A DNA stretch of 64,000 bases from Closterium sp. Naga37s-1. Taxonomy: Eukaryota; Streptophyta; Zygnematophyceae; Desmidiales; Closteriaceae. Of this stretch, positions 22,191 to 33,376 are shown piece after piece. The notes under the pieces are model-generated. The model saw only the letters and a program-made list of their open reading frames with translations, made no database searches and was not told the DNA's origin. The stretch lies in NCBI GenBank assembly GCA_947471745.1, contig CANJKZ010000929.1, positions 310,001-374,000 of the forward strand. The letters are read 5' to 3'. Each line of letters opens with the position of its first letter. Positions within the stretch are counted from its first letter, which is position 1. The position numbers and the translations under genes were made by a program.

Positions 22191-23700
22191 ACCTCGGCGA
22201 GCAGAGGCAGCGTCGCCGTCGAGGTATCTGTCGGCGGGGTGGGTGGGTGCCGTCCGACCTGACACCGGCTCGTGCTCCGACTTCCACATCTCCAGCGACA
22301 TATCCTCATAGAATACCACGTCCGACGTGGTGACCACCCGGTTGGCGTCGATGTCGAGGAGCTTCCAGCCCTTGCTCTCCCCCGACACGCCAAGTTGAAG
22401 GCCCCACCTGGCCTTCGGCTTCAGCTTCCCACCACGCTGCTGCTCGGGGACAAGGAACTGCGCCATAAAGCCCCACACCTGTGCTATCGACAAGTCGGGC
22501 TTCTGTCCGGTCAGCAGCTGGTACGGCGTCGTCCCCGGCGGCAGCGTCGACCGCTTAAGGCAGTTGCGGACCCAGACGGCTTGCCGCAGAGCGAGGTGCC
22601 ACCAGTGGTGCTGCACGCCCATGTGCAGCAGCATTGTCCGCACCGACTCCACCACCGTCCGCATCTCTCTCTCCGCCATGCCGTTCTGCTGCGGGGTGTA
22701 TGGGCAGGTCAGGTCGTGGACGATCCCCATGCCGTCCACGAAGTCGGTGAACCGCTTCCCGGGGAACTCCCCTCCTCGGTCTGAGCGCAACATCAGCACC
22801 GACTTCTTCGTCTGCCTCTCCACCAACACCAGCCACCTCTGGAACTCCAGCAGCACGTCCGACTTCTTGGCGACCGTCCTCACCCACACGAAGCGAGTCT
22901 TGTGGTCCTTCAGTAGCAGGAAGTACAGGCTGCTGTCCTTGGCAGCCATGCGGAACGGCCCGCAAAGGTCGATGTGCACGACGGCCAGCACGTCGTCGGC
23001 GTCGGAGCCTTGGTCGGAGAAGGTGTGCCGCGCCAACTTCCCGCCGACGCACGAGACACATGGTGAGTCGGCGCCCGTCGCCGACTTGAGGTCCAGCCCA
23101 ATGGCGACCTCGTTCTTTGCCGAGCTCCTGATGGTGTCCATGCCGACGTGTGCAAGTCTCGCGTGCATCCTGTCCGGCGTCGACTTCGTCTTGGAGACGA
23201 TCGCTCGCAGGGCCACAACCTCCGTCGTGGCCGACGTCGACCTCGTGGGGCAGGGACGCAGGTCGGTGCAGAGGACCCGCCCGGAGTACGTCGCCCGGCC
23301 GAGCACCTCCCCAACCGCCGAGACGAGCAGCATTCTGTCTCCGTCCTCTTGCAGTTTCACGCCGTGCTTCTTCAGCTGGCCGGACGACAGCAGGTTGGCT
23401 CGCACACCCGGAACGTACAACACGTCGGGGATAAGCACCTGCTTCCCGGCCTCTCCTTGCAGAGCAACGGTGCCGCGGCCCTGGACATCCTGCAGCGCCC
23501 CATTGAAGCCTCGCACGTGTTTGATGGAGCAGCTCGGCTGCAGGTTGACGAAGACTTCCTTCGTCCCCATCAGGTGATGGGAGCAGCCGCTGTCGAGCAG
23601 GACCACCGCCGGGCTCGCCTGCACAGCTGCCGCCACCACCTGGAAGTCCTTTCCGGCCTCCAGTGCTAGAGAGACGGTCGGCTCCGCGACGCTGACCAGC
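22185..23700 (-). pseudogene. Copia family G: protease and integrase
   Basis: A long open frame holds the aspartic protease motif VVLLDSGCSHHLMGT. It also holds an HHCC region (HARLAHVG, CVSCVGGK) and the integrase core: Asp in VVHIDLCGPF, Asp in MLRSDRGGEF and Glu in NGMAEREMRT. The catalytic triad is complete, and this is the best-preserved integrase in the window. The frame runs out by a shift near 22190. Confidence 0.9.
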
Positions 23701-25086
23701 GAGCACGACGCCGTCTTGTCGTTCCGCGTCTTGCCGCCTGCAGAGAAGTCGGCATCCTTCGCCGAGGTCGACGTCGTCGACTGCTTCTCCTTGCGCGGCT
23801 TGTTTCCTCCACGATGAGGACGACGGCCTCCCTTGGCGGCGTCGTCGTCGGAGTCACTGCGGTCGGGGCACTCGAAAGAGAGATGGTCGGGGTCGCCGCA
23901 CAGCCAGCACTCCCGACGTCGGCTTCCTCCTCCCCGACCGCTGTCCTTGGTCGACTTCTTCTTGTCGACCTCCTTGGCCGGCTTCCAGCCACGGCTACCA
24001 CCACCGCCAGACTGTCCGCGCTGCCCATCCTTGCCTCCCCGGGGCGACGAAGTTCGCGTGCGCCAAGAGCTCCTGGGACCGCTCTGCTTCCTGCATCGCC
24101 TCGTCCTGCAGGATGTACGAGGTCAAGTTGTCCTCGTTGAGCGTCGTCCTCGTGCTCGGCCCCATCGACAGCCGCTTCAGGAGGTTGTAGCTGCTCGAGA
24201 GTCCCTGCATGACGTGGGTGACGTACGACGCCGTCGAGTACTGCGCACCAGCCATCCTGATGGTGGCGAGAATTCGCCGGGCTCGGTTGCAGTAGTCGGT
24301 CGCCGTCTCCTCGTCGCCCATACGCAGGTGAGTCAGCTGCCCCTCCAGCTGGGCGATGAACAAGTCGTTGGTGACTTAGTAGGTCGACTCGATGAAGTGT
24401 CACGCCCGGTGGCCGGCGTCGAGGTACTCTCGGCACCACTTTAAGGCGATCTGCACGCCCGGCGAGCAGCACCGCGAGATGACCGTGAAGGTCAACAGCT
24501 GCACGGCGCGAAACTCCGCTCGTAAGTCGGCGTGATGCTCCTCCGGCGTCGCCACTGTCCCTCGGGCGAAGCCGATCAGCCCGGCCATCTCCAGCTGAGG
24601 CTCGATGGCTTCCTTCCAGGTCAGGATGTCCTGTCGACCAACGAGCGGCGGGGTGACCGAGATCCTTTCCGGCGTAAACTTGAAGTAGCCGTAGCTCGGT
24701 GCTATCCCGCCCGCCGTCACCTGGGTCGCCGACATCGGCGACAATCCGCTTCGACGTCCTCCGACGTCACCCTGCGAGGAGCCTGCAGCCGCCGACGACT
24801 GCCTCCCTCGCTCCTGAACGCCGCCGACTTCATCAGCGTGAATCACACCTCTCTGCCTCGACGTGCCTCCCGCACTGCTGCCGACTTGGCCACCTCCGGC
24901 GTGGACGCCCACGTCGACGCCGCCTTCGTTGGTCACCGGTCGAGGAGAAGCCGGTCGAGAAGGGGGATGCTCCGTCGCCCACATGGTACGGAGTCCAGCC
25001 TCGACGACCGCCCAGGGTATCACCCCGTACTCCTGGGCCTCATGGCGTCTCCTCGCATCCTCCAGCCATCCCTCCAGGGTGTCCAT
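23701..25086 (-). pseudogene. Copia family G: gag with intact zinc knuckle
   Basis: The likely start is the ATG at 25086 (MDTLEGWLEDARRR), about 130 bases from the LTR end. A long low-complexity N-terminal region leads to the gag core (FKFTPERISVTPPLVGRQDI, then FIAQLEGQLTHLRMGDEET). Two nonsense codons, TGA (24400) and TAA (24378), break the core where related gags would read through. Both fit C-to-T decay. The zinc knuckle CWLCGDPDHLSFEC (CX2CX4HX4C) near 23880-23920 is intact. Confidence 0.85.
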
Positions 25087-25214
25087 CACCTTGGTGTCAC
25101 CTACGTGCACGTTAGTGACTGTACGGCTGCCGGCCTACGAGCAACTAAGGTAAATGACTACTACGTCGACCTGACTGAAAGGTAACTCGTGTGCCGTCCA
25201 CGCTCACCGCACAA

Positions 25215-25378
25215 TGCGGAGATAACTACTACAACGGGAGCTAGACTACGGGCTAGGCACGGGTGCTCGTGTGATGTCTGCGTTCGTTGGTCCTTAGTCG
25301 TTTTCCTAGTGCACACACAGCTTGCTAGTTCACAGGGAGAATTGGCAAGAGTTTCACTAGAGAAAGTTGACAACAATA
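25215..25378 (-). mobile_element. Copia family G 5' LTR, broken by element C
   Basis: 164 bp repeat the left end of the G LTR (18702-18864) with about three differences. The LTR is then cut at 25379 by the 5' LTR of element C. The remaining ~990 bp are not found after C. The sequence next to the LTR end (minus: TTGTGCGGTGAGCG) is not the initiator-Met primer site. Confidence 0.82.
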
Positions 25379-26472
25379 TGTTGGGTGCAAATTCACTTTG
25401 CACGACATCCTGCCGTCTATTTGTACGAGTATGCGTGTGCGAATGCATTTGGGTGTGAATGGAATGTTCGTGTGTTTGTTTGCTCTCGCAATTTTCGCTT
25501 GAAGCATTTGCAGGTACTCGCGCATTGTGCGCTTCGGCACAACATTGTACGCGCTATGAACAGTACAAGCAGAAAGGACGAGCTCGCAAAGGAACCCAAG
25601 ATGGAAGCTTTGCAGTTCGGTTGAATTGATTGTGCAGATTCAGTTCTATCCAACTCGAAATTGTACTGTTTTGTTTGGTTGACTATAGTGTAGCAGGGCA
25701 GGCACTATAGGGGTACAATTTAGGTGAAGGTTGGATGTTGTTTGTCTGTATCTGCATGTTACAGGGCCAGGGGAAACCAGCGGAACCAGCATTTGGCTGG
25801 TTGGGCAAAGACAAAACAGGTTCTGTTTTTAGGACCTGAACCTGGTTGTTGTTTTCCCAGGTTGGAAAAACAGAACCAGATGTTGTTTACCAACCTACCA
25901 CCTGCTGTTTTGTCCAGCCAGGTTGGTGTTGCTGCTTGGAATTATTTGGGATCATCCCTGGTTGTTCCCAGGTTGATTCCCAAGGTCCTTGCTAGCTAGA
26001 GCTATTTATTCCTTCTCTGTTTGTACCTGAATATAGTGAAATTGATTCAAGCGGATTCCTTCCTTGCTGGAATTTCGTTTCTATGCGGTGCGACGGCGGA
26101 ATGCTACCTGAGTCAACGCTAGTACGCTAGCACTCCAACGCTAGGCAAACGCTGTCCGAGCCATAGCTTCGTAATGGCAGACCTTTTCGCGAGGCAACTT
26201 CGTTCATTTTCAAAGCTCTTGGAGCGAGCTTCGATATAGGAAATTCTCAGCTTAATCCGATCGAAGGTCTGCACGATACGCTGCGCGACGTTCAAGGTAC
26301 TCTTGCTGTTTTGACTGAGTCCCTCTTGATCCCTCTCTCTACAAACTCGGACTCGAGGATAGGGGCTGGTCTTGTACCAGGCACCCAAGGACCCTTGGAG
26401 GTGACCCCGAGGAGAGGTCTTAAGTCTGATTAAGTCTTAGTAGCTTGAGTTTATTAGGCCCTTACACCAACA
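25379..26472 (+). mobile_element. Family A LTR (5' LTR of element C)
   Basis: A complete 1,094-bp LTR, TGTTGGGTGC to CACCAACA, is inserted in the G LTR. It differs from the truncated 3' LTR (31133) at many positions, and the 3' LTR lacks about 55 bp present here. The two LTRs therefore either diverged for long or have different histories. Confidence 0.93.
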
Positions 26473-26475
26473 AGC

Positions 26476-26487
26476 TGGTATCAGAGC
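26476..26487 (+). other. Primer-binding site of element C (initiator Met tRNA)
   Basis: TGGTATCAGAGC lies three bases after the LTR end. It is complementary to the 3' end of plant-type initiator tRNA-Met and is the standard copia primer site. Confidence 0.93.
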
Positions 26488-26518
26488 TGCGTTATAGTGA
26501 TCCTCGATATAGGTAGCT

Positions 26519-27652
26519 ATGGCGGGCAACACCTCGACGGGAGCTGGTGAATCTTCAGCCCAAGATCGTAGCGGCAGCCAAGATTCTGGTGTTTCAGCGC
26601 GAACAAACCAGGGCTCGCTGGTCAAGGAGGTGCTGAAAAACTTCACCGTCGAGAAGTTCAATGGTGAGGGCTATGACGATTGGGCCTGGAAAATGCAATT
26701 GTATTTCCGTCAGATCGGCTTGCTGAAACTAATGATTGGGGAGGAGCCTAGACCGAGTGACCCCGCGCTGCAGGAAGATTGGGATGAGCGCTCCTCGGCT
26801 GGCTACTATTTGATGTTGCAGAGTTTGGAGCTAAACCAGCGTCACCACGTCATGCACCTGCTGCCGGAGGTTGAGTGCGGTCCGAAGGCGTGGACCGTGT
26901 TGAAGGAGCTGCACGCCTCGACCTCCGTTGTTGCAACGTTGATGCTGGAGCGGGAGCTGTCTGCGTTGCGCCTGAGCGAGGGAGAGCCGGTGCAACCTGT
27001 CCTGGACAAGATGCGCGACCTCTACGCGAAGTTGGCGACCGCGGGAATCACCTACCCGGAGCAGACCAAGTGCATGAAGATGCTCTCGCTGCTGCCGGAA
27101 TCGTGGCTTCAATTCACGAGCGGATTAAGCCTGCCGCAGAACCAGAGCTCGTGGACACTCGAGTGGGTACGGACAAAGATTCTGGAGGAGGACTTCCGTC
27201 GCCGCCAACTGAGGGGTGGAGACGACGGCAGCAGCGGCTATGGGATGCAAGGGAGCCGACGTGGCACAGGACGTGACTTCGGTGGTGCTGGACGCGGTGC
27301 AAAGAAGGACGACGACTCCAACGACCAACAAGGAGGTACCGGTTGGGGTCGCGGTGCGAAATCTGGACGTGGGGGCAAGTCGGGTGCTGGTGGCAAAATG
27401 AAAGGGAGTTGCTGGTATTGTGAGAAGGAGGGGCACCCCTGGTTTTTGTGCTATAAGAAACCCGATGGATGGACCCCCCAGAATCGTCACCAGGATGGCG
27501 GCGCGCGGAGGAACCAGAAAAACGGCGCGAGCATGGTCGCCGATTCGTCCGACAACAACCCGAAGAGCAACGGCGGTGCGGAGAAGAAGAAGGAGCGCAC
27601 CGCGGGCCAGTTCTTCCATATTGGAGAGCAGGGGGAGCAGGGGGAGCAATGA
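26519..27652 (+). pseudogene. Copia element C: gag
   Basis: Gag starts at the ATG 31 bases after the primer site (MAGNTSTGAGESSAQD) and runs 377 codons. The gag core spans roughly residues 35-235 (FTVEKFNGEGYDDWAWKM, then PVQPVLDKMRDLYAKL), followed by a Gly/Arg-rich nucleic-acid-binding stretch. An intact CX2CX4HX4C zinc knuckle, CWYCEKEGHPWFLC, sits near residue 298. It ends at a TGA (27650-27652) where D reads GGA, so this is a nonsense mutation and not the original gag end. The frame downstream is unchanged. Confidence 0.92.
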
Positions 27653-28060
27653 GACGCCTCTGCCAAGGTTGAAGCAGAGCTGCACCCCCTGGATTGTTGG
27701 GTGTTGGACACGGGCGCTGATTGGACAATGACGCCGCGCAAGGACCTGCTGGACCAAGTACGCGCTGCACCGATCAACGAGGTGTGCTCCGCCTCTGGAC
27801 ACGCGCTGAAGGTGGCTGGTGCGGGACGAGCTGCGTTTAAGGGAGCGGATGGCAAGCCGGTGGTGCTGCACGACGTTCTCCTCGTTCCTGAACTCAAGGC
27901 CAACCTCATCTCCCTCCGTAAGCTTGGCAAGGCTGGGGTGAGCACTAGCACGGATGGGGCACACACTTACAAGGGGCAGCTGGGCAATTGGGTGCTTTGG
28001 GAGCTGCACGAGAGCACGGATGTGTACAGATCCATGTGGCAGCTGCCGGCGTTGGCGTAG
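27653..28060 (+). pseudogene. Copia element C: protease
   Basis: It continues the gag frame after the TGA. The active site is LDTGADWTMTPRKDLL (27701 on), and the retropepsin body runs to about 27950 (VLLVPELKANLISLRKLG). The segment ends at a TAG (28058-28060) where D has Trp. Copy A1 carries TAA at the same codon, so the loss may be ancestral. Confidence 0.9.
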
Positions 28061-29305
28061 CATGGTGGGGGGCAGGCTGGAGAGGGGTCTGCATCCCAGG
28101 GGGAATGCAATTCCGTTGGAGGGGTTGGTGTGAAAGTGTCGGCCAGATCTGGGGAGACGGATTGGGCAACGGCACACCGACGCTTGGGGCATGTGGCAAT
28201 GCCCTTGTTGAAGCAGTTGGAGAAAGATGGAGCCGTTAAGGGTCTGAAGCTGAACGGACAGCCACCTGATGAGAATTGTGAAATCTGTTTGCTCTCAAAG
28301 TTTACCCGTTTCCCCTTCCATAGTGTGGCTGGCAGGAGCAAGAAGCCGTTGGAGCTGGTCCACATGGACTTGGTGGGGCCGCTGCCGGTTCAGGGACACA
28401 AAGGGGAGCGGTACTTTCTGACCATAGTGGATGATTGGAGCAGGCTTATGTGGGCATATCCGCTGAAGCAAAAGGACCATGCCGCCTCTCCGATACGGGA
28501 AGATTGGCTGCCATTCGTGGAGAAGCAAGCGGAGTGTGTGGTGAAGCGGATTAGGACAGATCGGGGTGGTGAGTTCCTTGGAGCTGAGATGATGGCCTGG
28601 CTCAAGAAGCAGGGCATCCAGAGGGAGCTGACCACGGCTTACACCCCACAGTCTAACGGTGTAGCAGAACGGGGGAACCGGACAATTCTGGAGACAGCTA
28701 GGGCGCTGCTCATAGAATCTGGGCTGGGCAACTTGATGTGGCCCCATGCTGTTCGGCACGCTACCGTCGCAAGGAACAGGGTACTCACAAAGGTTGGGGA
28801 TGACTCGTCGGTGCCGTTGGAGAGGTGGCTTGGGAGAAAGCCGCCGGTGGACATGCTGAGGGTGTTCGGTTGCATGGCAGTCGCCCACGTCCCCAAGACC
28901 TACCGCAGTAAGTTGGGGGCAAGTGCAATCTGGTGTGTGCATTTGGGGCTGGCTGCTGAGAGCAAGGGATGGCTGCTGTGGGAACCTTCCAAGGGTGTGT
29001 TGTTTGACAGCAGGGATGTGAAAATTGTTGAGGGCATGATGTATGGGAGCTGGGAGAAACAGCCGGAGGCCAGGGTGTCCCAGCAAATGGAGCAGATCAC
29101 CATGCAGCTGGACCTGACTCCTAGTGTGTGGGAGGAGGGAGAGGAGGCAGCTGCAGAGGGTGGTGATGGAAAGTAGGTACAGGAGGCAGCTGCTGGTGGA
29201 GAAAATGATGTGGAGACTAGCACTAGTGGAGCTGCTGGATCTGAGGGGGGAGAGCAGCAGCAGGGGAAAACTAAGAAGCCGAAGGGTGTCGTTATGAAGG
29301 GATAG
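28061..29305 (+). pseudogene. Copia element C: integrase
   Basis: The same frame continues. The HHCC N-terminal zinc region (HRRLGHVAMPLLKQLE, CEICLLSKF) is followed by the core with Asp in HMDLVGPLP, Asp in IRTDRGGEFLG and Glu in NGVAERGNRT. The triad is intact, and C retains AERGN where A1 and D read AEWAN. Stops TAG at 29174-29176 and TAG at 29303-29305 interrupt the linker to RT. No frameshift was found. Confidence 0.92.
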
Positions 29306-31090
29306 GAGACACCCGTCTCCAGGCCAGGACATACCCGTATGGCTACTAAGAAGCTGACTGCAGGAGCTGATGTAGCAGAGCAGCAGCTTGGGACCGAGGA
29401 GGCATTGCTGATTCTACCGCATGGCTATGATTCGGATGAGGAGGATGAACCTGGCTACTGTTTTCTTGCCCCTGCACCAGAGGAACCAGCTAGCATGGAG
29501 GAGGCATTAGCTGGACCAGATAGGGAGAAGTGGCTGGTTTCTAGGGATGCTGAATACCAGAGCCTGCTAGAGAATGAGACATGGGAGCTGGTGGTGCTGC
29601 CCGAAGGGAAGAAAGCCGTACAGTGCAAGTGGGTGCTAAGGATCAAGACCGATGACAAGGGACAGGTCACCATCTACAAGAGTAGGCTGGTGGCTAAGGG
29701 GTTTATGCAGATTGAGAAGCGGGACTTCAATGAGATCTTTGCTCCCACTGCCAAACCCCCTACCCTCCGTGTCTTGTTGGCAGATGCAACCGTTAGTGGG
29801 AAATTCATCATTCAGATGGATATATCAACGGCATTCCTCAATGGGATTTTAGAGGAGGATGTGTACATGACGCAGCCGCCTGGGTATGAGGATGGTACGG
29901 GCAGGGTGTGCAAGCTGAAAAAGTCCATCTACGGCTTGAAGCAGGTGCCACGCTGCTGGTACCAGAATTTGGCAGCTGTTTTAGAGGAGATGGGATTCAG
30001 GACCAGCAGCTGTGATGAGAGCCTCTTTCTCGAGGGGGAGGGGGAGAAGCTGGTGCTGTTTCTGGTCTTTGTGGACGACATTCTTCTCTTTAGCAGCAGC
30101 ATGAAGGAGATCCAGAATGTGCAGCAGCAGCTGATGGAGAACTTCAAGTGCAAGAACCTTGGGGAGGTAAAGTACTACATGGGGATGCACGTGGAGAGGG
30201 ATCTGGATCACAGGTGGTTGAAGCTGCACCAGGAGAAGTTCATCAAAGAGCTGGGGGAGAAGTATGGGATTGAGAATGAGCGCAAAGTTGCAACTCCCCT
30301 GCCAGCAGAATTCAAGCTTGTGAAAGCTGCAGAGGATGAAAGGGTTGAAGCCGAGGAGCAGCAGCAATTTCAGTCCTTGGTGGGCAGCCTCTTGTATGCA
30401 GCAGTTCACACAAGGCCCGACATCTCTTTCTCGGTTGGGCAGCTGGCTAGGGTGGTGCAGAATCTATCAGAGGAGCAGGTGGATGCAGCTGAGCGTGTGG
30501 TGAAGTATCTGAACTCTCACCCAAGCATTGGAGTTCAATACTCCGCATCTGCACAGGTGAAGCAGAAAGGGGTTGAGGTGCTGAAAGAGAAGGGGGAGCG
30601 GCTTGGAGAAGGCAAGCTCTTTCTCACTTGCTTTACTGATGCTACGTGGGCCTCTGAGAAGGAGGATTCCTCATCTGTGGGAGGATACATCTGTGTAGTT
30701 GGGGGAGGACCTGTTAGTTGGAGGTCAAAGAAGCAGACGGAGACAGCACTCTCTTCTGTGGAATCAGAGTACATGGCGATGTTCCATGGGGTGAAGGAGG
30801 TGATTTGGCTGAGGAGGTTGTTAGAGGAGATTGGCCAGGAGCAGAAGGTTGCTACGCCGCTGTTCTGTGATAGCAAGGGGGCTCTTGGGATGGCCAGGAA
30901 CGCTGTGCTTCATGGGCTCAATAAGCACATGCGTATCAAGTGGCACTGGCTGCGTAAGGAGGTGAAGAGGGGGACGGTGAATCCGATCTACATCAAGACT
31001 CACCAGCAGCCAGCAGACTTCCTCACCAAGAGGCTTGCGGATGAGCCTCATTGGCGTTGTGTGCGCATGAGTGGAATGAGCATGAACTAG
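29306..31090 (+). pseudogene. Copia element C: reverse transcriptase and RNase H (open, 583 codons)
   Basis: It is open from 29339 to the natural stop at 31090. RT motifs are [45 protein letters not shown] and FLVFVDDILLFSS. RNase H shows CFTDATWAS, SSVESEYMA, FCDSKGALGM and PADFLTKRL, so all four carboxylates are present. The element needs gag, protease and integrase in cis or trans, and those are broken by nonsense codons. Confidence 0.93.
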
Positions 31091-31132
31091 CATGGAATGA
31101 TGGGGATGCAGCCGGCAGGCTGAGGGGGAGTG

Positions 31133-31968
31133 TGTTGGGTGCAAATTCACATTGCACGACATCATGCCGTCTGTTTGTACGAGTATGCGTGTGCGAATGC
31201 ATTTGGGTGTGAATGGAATGTTCGTGTGTTTGTATGCCTTTGCAATTTTCGCTTGATGCATTTGCAGGTACTCGCGCAATGTGCGCTTTGGCACAACATT
31301 ATACGCGCTATGAACAGTAGAAGCAGACAGGACGAGCTTCAGTTCTATCCAACTCGAAATTGTACTGTTTTGTTTGGTTGACTATAGTGTAGCAGGGCAG
31401 GCACTATAGGGGTACAATTTAGATGAAGGTTGGATGTTGTTTGTCTGTATCTGCATGCTACAGGGCCAGGCGAAACCAGCGGAACCAGCATTTGGCTGGT
31501 TGGGCAAACACAAAACAGGTTCTGTTTTTAGGACCTGAACCTGGTTGTTTTCCCAGGTTGGAAAAACAGAACCAGAGGTTGTTTACCAACCTACCACCTG
31601 CTGTTTTGTCCAGCCAGGTTGGTTCTGCTGCTTGGAATTATTTGGGATCATCCTTGGTTGTTCCCAGGTTGATTCCCAAGGTCCTTGCTAGCTAGAGCTA
31701 TTTATTCCTTCTCTTTTTGTACCTGAATATAGTGAAATTGATTCAAGCGAATTCCTTCCTTGCTGGAATTTCGTTTCTACGCGGTGCGACGGCGGAATGC
31801 TACCCGAGTCAATGCTAGTACGCTAGCACTCCAATGCTAGGCAAACGCTGTCCGAGCCATAACTTCGTAATGGCAAAACTTTTCGCGAGGCAACTTGGTT
31901 CATTTTAAAGCTCTTGGAGAGAGCTTCGATATAGGAAATTCTCAGCTTAATCCGATCGACGGTCTGCT
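31133..31968 (+). mobile_element. Family A LTR (3' LTR of element C, truncated)
   Basis: It follows the polypurine tract (ctgagggggag) and starts TGTTGGGTGC. It lacks about 55 bp near 31337 relative to the 5' LTR. It stops after cggtctgc at 31966-31968, where RT coding sequence takes over. About 250 bp of LTR are missing. TGC is shared by both sides of the junction. Confidence 0.9.
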
Positions 31969-33376
31969 AAGGATCAAGACCGATGACAAGGGACAGGTCA
32001 CCATCTACAAGAGTAGGCCGGTGGCTAAGGGGTTTATGCAGATTGAGAAGCGGGACTTCAATGAGATCTTTGCTCCCACTGCCAAACCCCCTACCCTCCG
32101 TGTCTTGTTGGCAGATGCAACCGTTAGTGGGAAATTCATCATTCAGATGGATATATCAACGGCATTCCTCAATGGGATTTTAGAGGAGGATGTGTACATG
32201 ACGCAGCCGCCTGGGTATGAGGATGGTACGGGCAGGGTGTGCAAGCTGAAAAAGTCCATCTACGGCTTGAAGCAGGCGCCACGCTGCTGGTACCAGAATT
32301 TGGCAGCTGTTTTAGAGGAGATGAGATTCAGGACCAGCAGCTGTGATGAGAGCCTCTTTCTCAAGGGGGAGGGGGAGAAGCTGGTGCTGTTTCTGGTCTT
32401 TGTGGACGACATTCTTCTCTTTAGCAGCAGCATGAAGGAGATCCAGAATGTGCAGCAGCAGCTGATGGAGAACTTCAAGTGCAAGAACCTTGGGGAGGTA
32501 AAGTACTACCTGGGGATGCACGTGGAGAGGGATCTGGATCACAGGTGGTTGAAGCTGCACCAGGAGAAGTTCATCAAAGAGCTGGGGGAGAAGTATGGGA
32601 TTGAGAATGAGCGCAAAGTTGCAACTCCCCTGCCAGCAGAATTCAAGCTTGTGAAAGCTGCAGAGGATGAAAGGGTTGAAGCCGAGGAGCAGCAGCAATT
32701 TCAGTCCTTGGTGGGCAGCCTCTTGTATGCAGCAGTTCACACAAGGCCCGACATCTCTTTCTCGGTTGGGCAGCTGGCTAGGGTGGTGCAGAATCTATCA
32801 GAGGAGCAGGTGGATGCAGCTGAGCGTGTGGTGAAGTATCTGAACTCTCACCCAAGCATTGGAGTTCAATACTCCGCATCTGCACAGGTGAAGCAGAAAG
32901 GGGTTGAGGTGCTGAAAGAGAAGGGGGAGCGGCTTGGAGAAGGCAAGCTCTTTCTCACTTGCTTTACTGATGCTACGTGGGCCTCTGAGAAGGAGGATTC
33001 CTCATCTGTGGGAGGATACATCTGTGTAGTTGGGGGAGGACCTGTTAGTTGGAGGTCAAAGAAGCAGACGGAGACAGCACTCTCTTCTGTGGAATCAGAG
33101 TACATGGCGATGTTCCATGGGGTGAAGGAGGTGATTTGGCTGAGGAGGTTGTTAGAGGAGATTGGCCAGGAGCAGAAGGTTGCTACGCCGCTGTTCTGTG
33201 ATAGCAAGGGGGCTCTTGGGATGGCCAGGAACGCTGTGCTTCATGGGCTCAATAAGCACATGCGTATCAAGTGGCACTGGCTGCGTAAGGAGGTGAAGAG
33301 GGGGACGGTGAATCCGATCTACATCAAGACTCACCAGCAGGTATGGTGTGCGAGTACCAGAATCCTCCGGGGCTGA
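31895..33376 (+). pseudogene. Chimeric LTR-RT-RNase H open frame (493 codons)
   Basis: The first 24 codons come from the LTR (MVHFKALGESFDIGNSQLN). The frame then passes without a shift into RT at [10 protein letters not shown] and continues through RT and RNase H to THQQ, ending in foreign sequence. The segment 31969-33341 copies 29634-31006 with only about five substitutions (about 99.6%). It lacks the last RNase H Asp (PADFLTK), because the copy stops just before it. Whether it is expressed is unknown. Confidence 0.85.

Noticed and set aside
21359..22333. Plus-strand 324-codon frame
   Set aside because: It is antisense to the family G integrase-RT linker, open because of GC-rich codon use.
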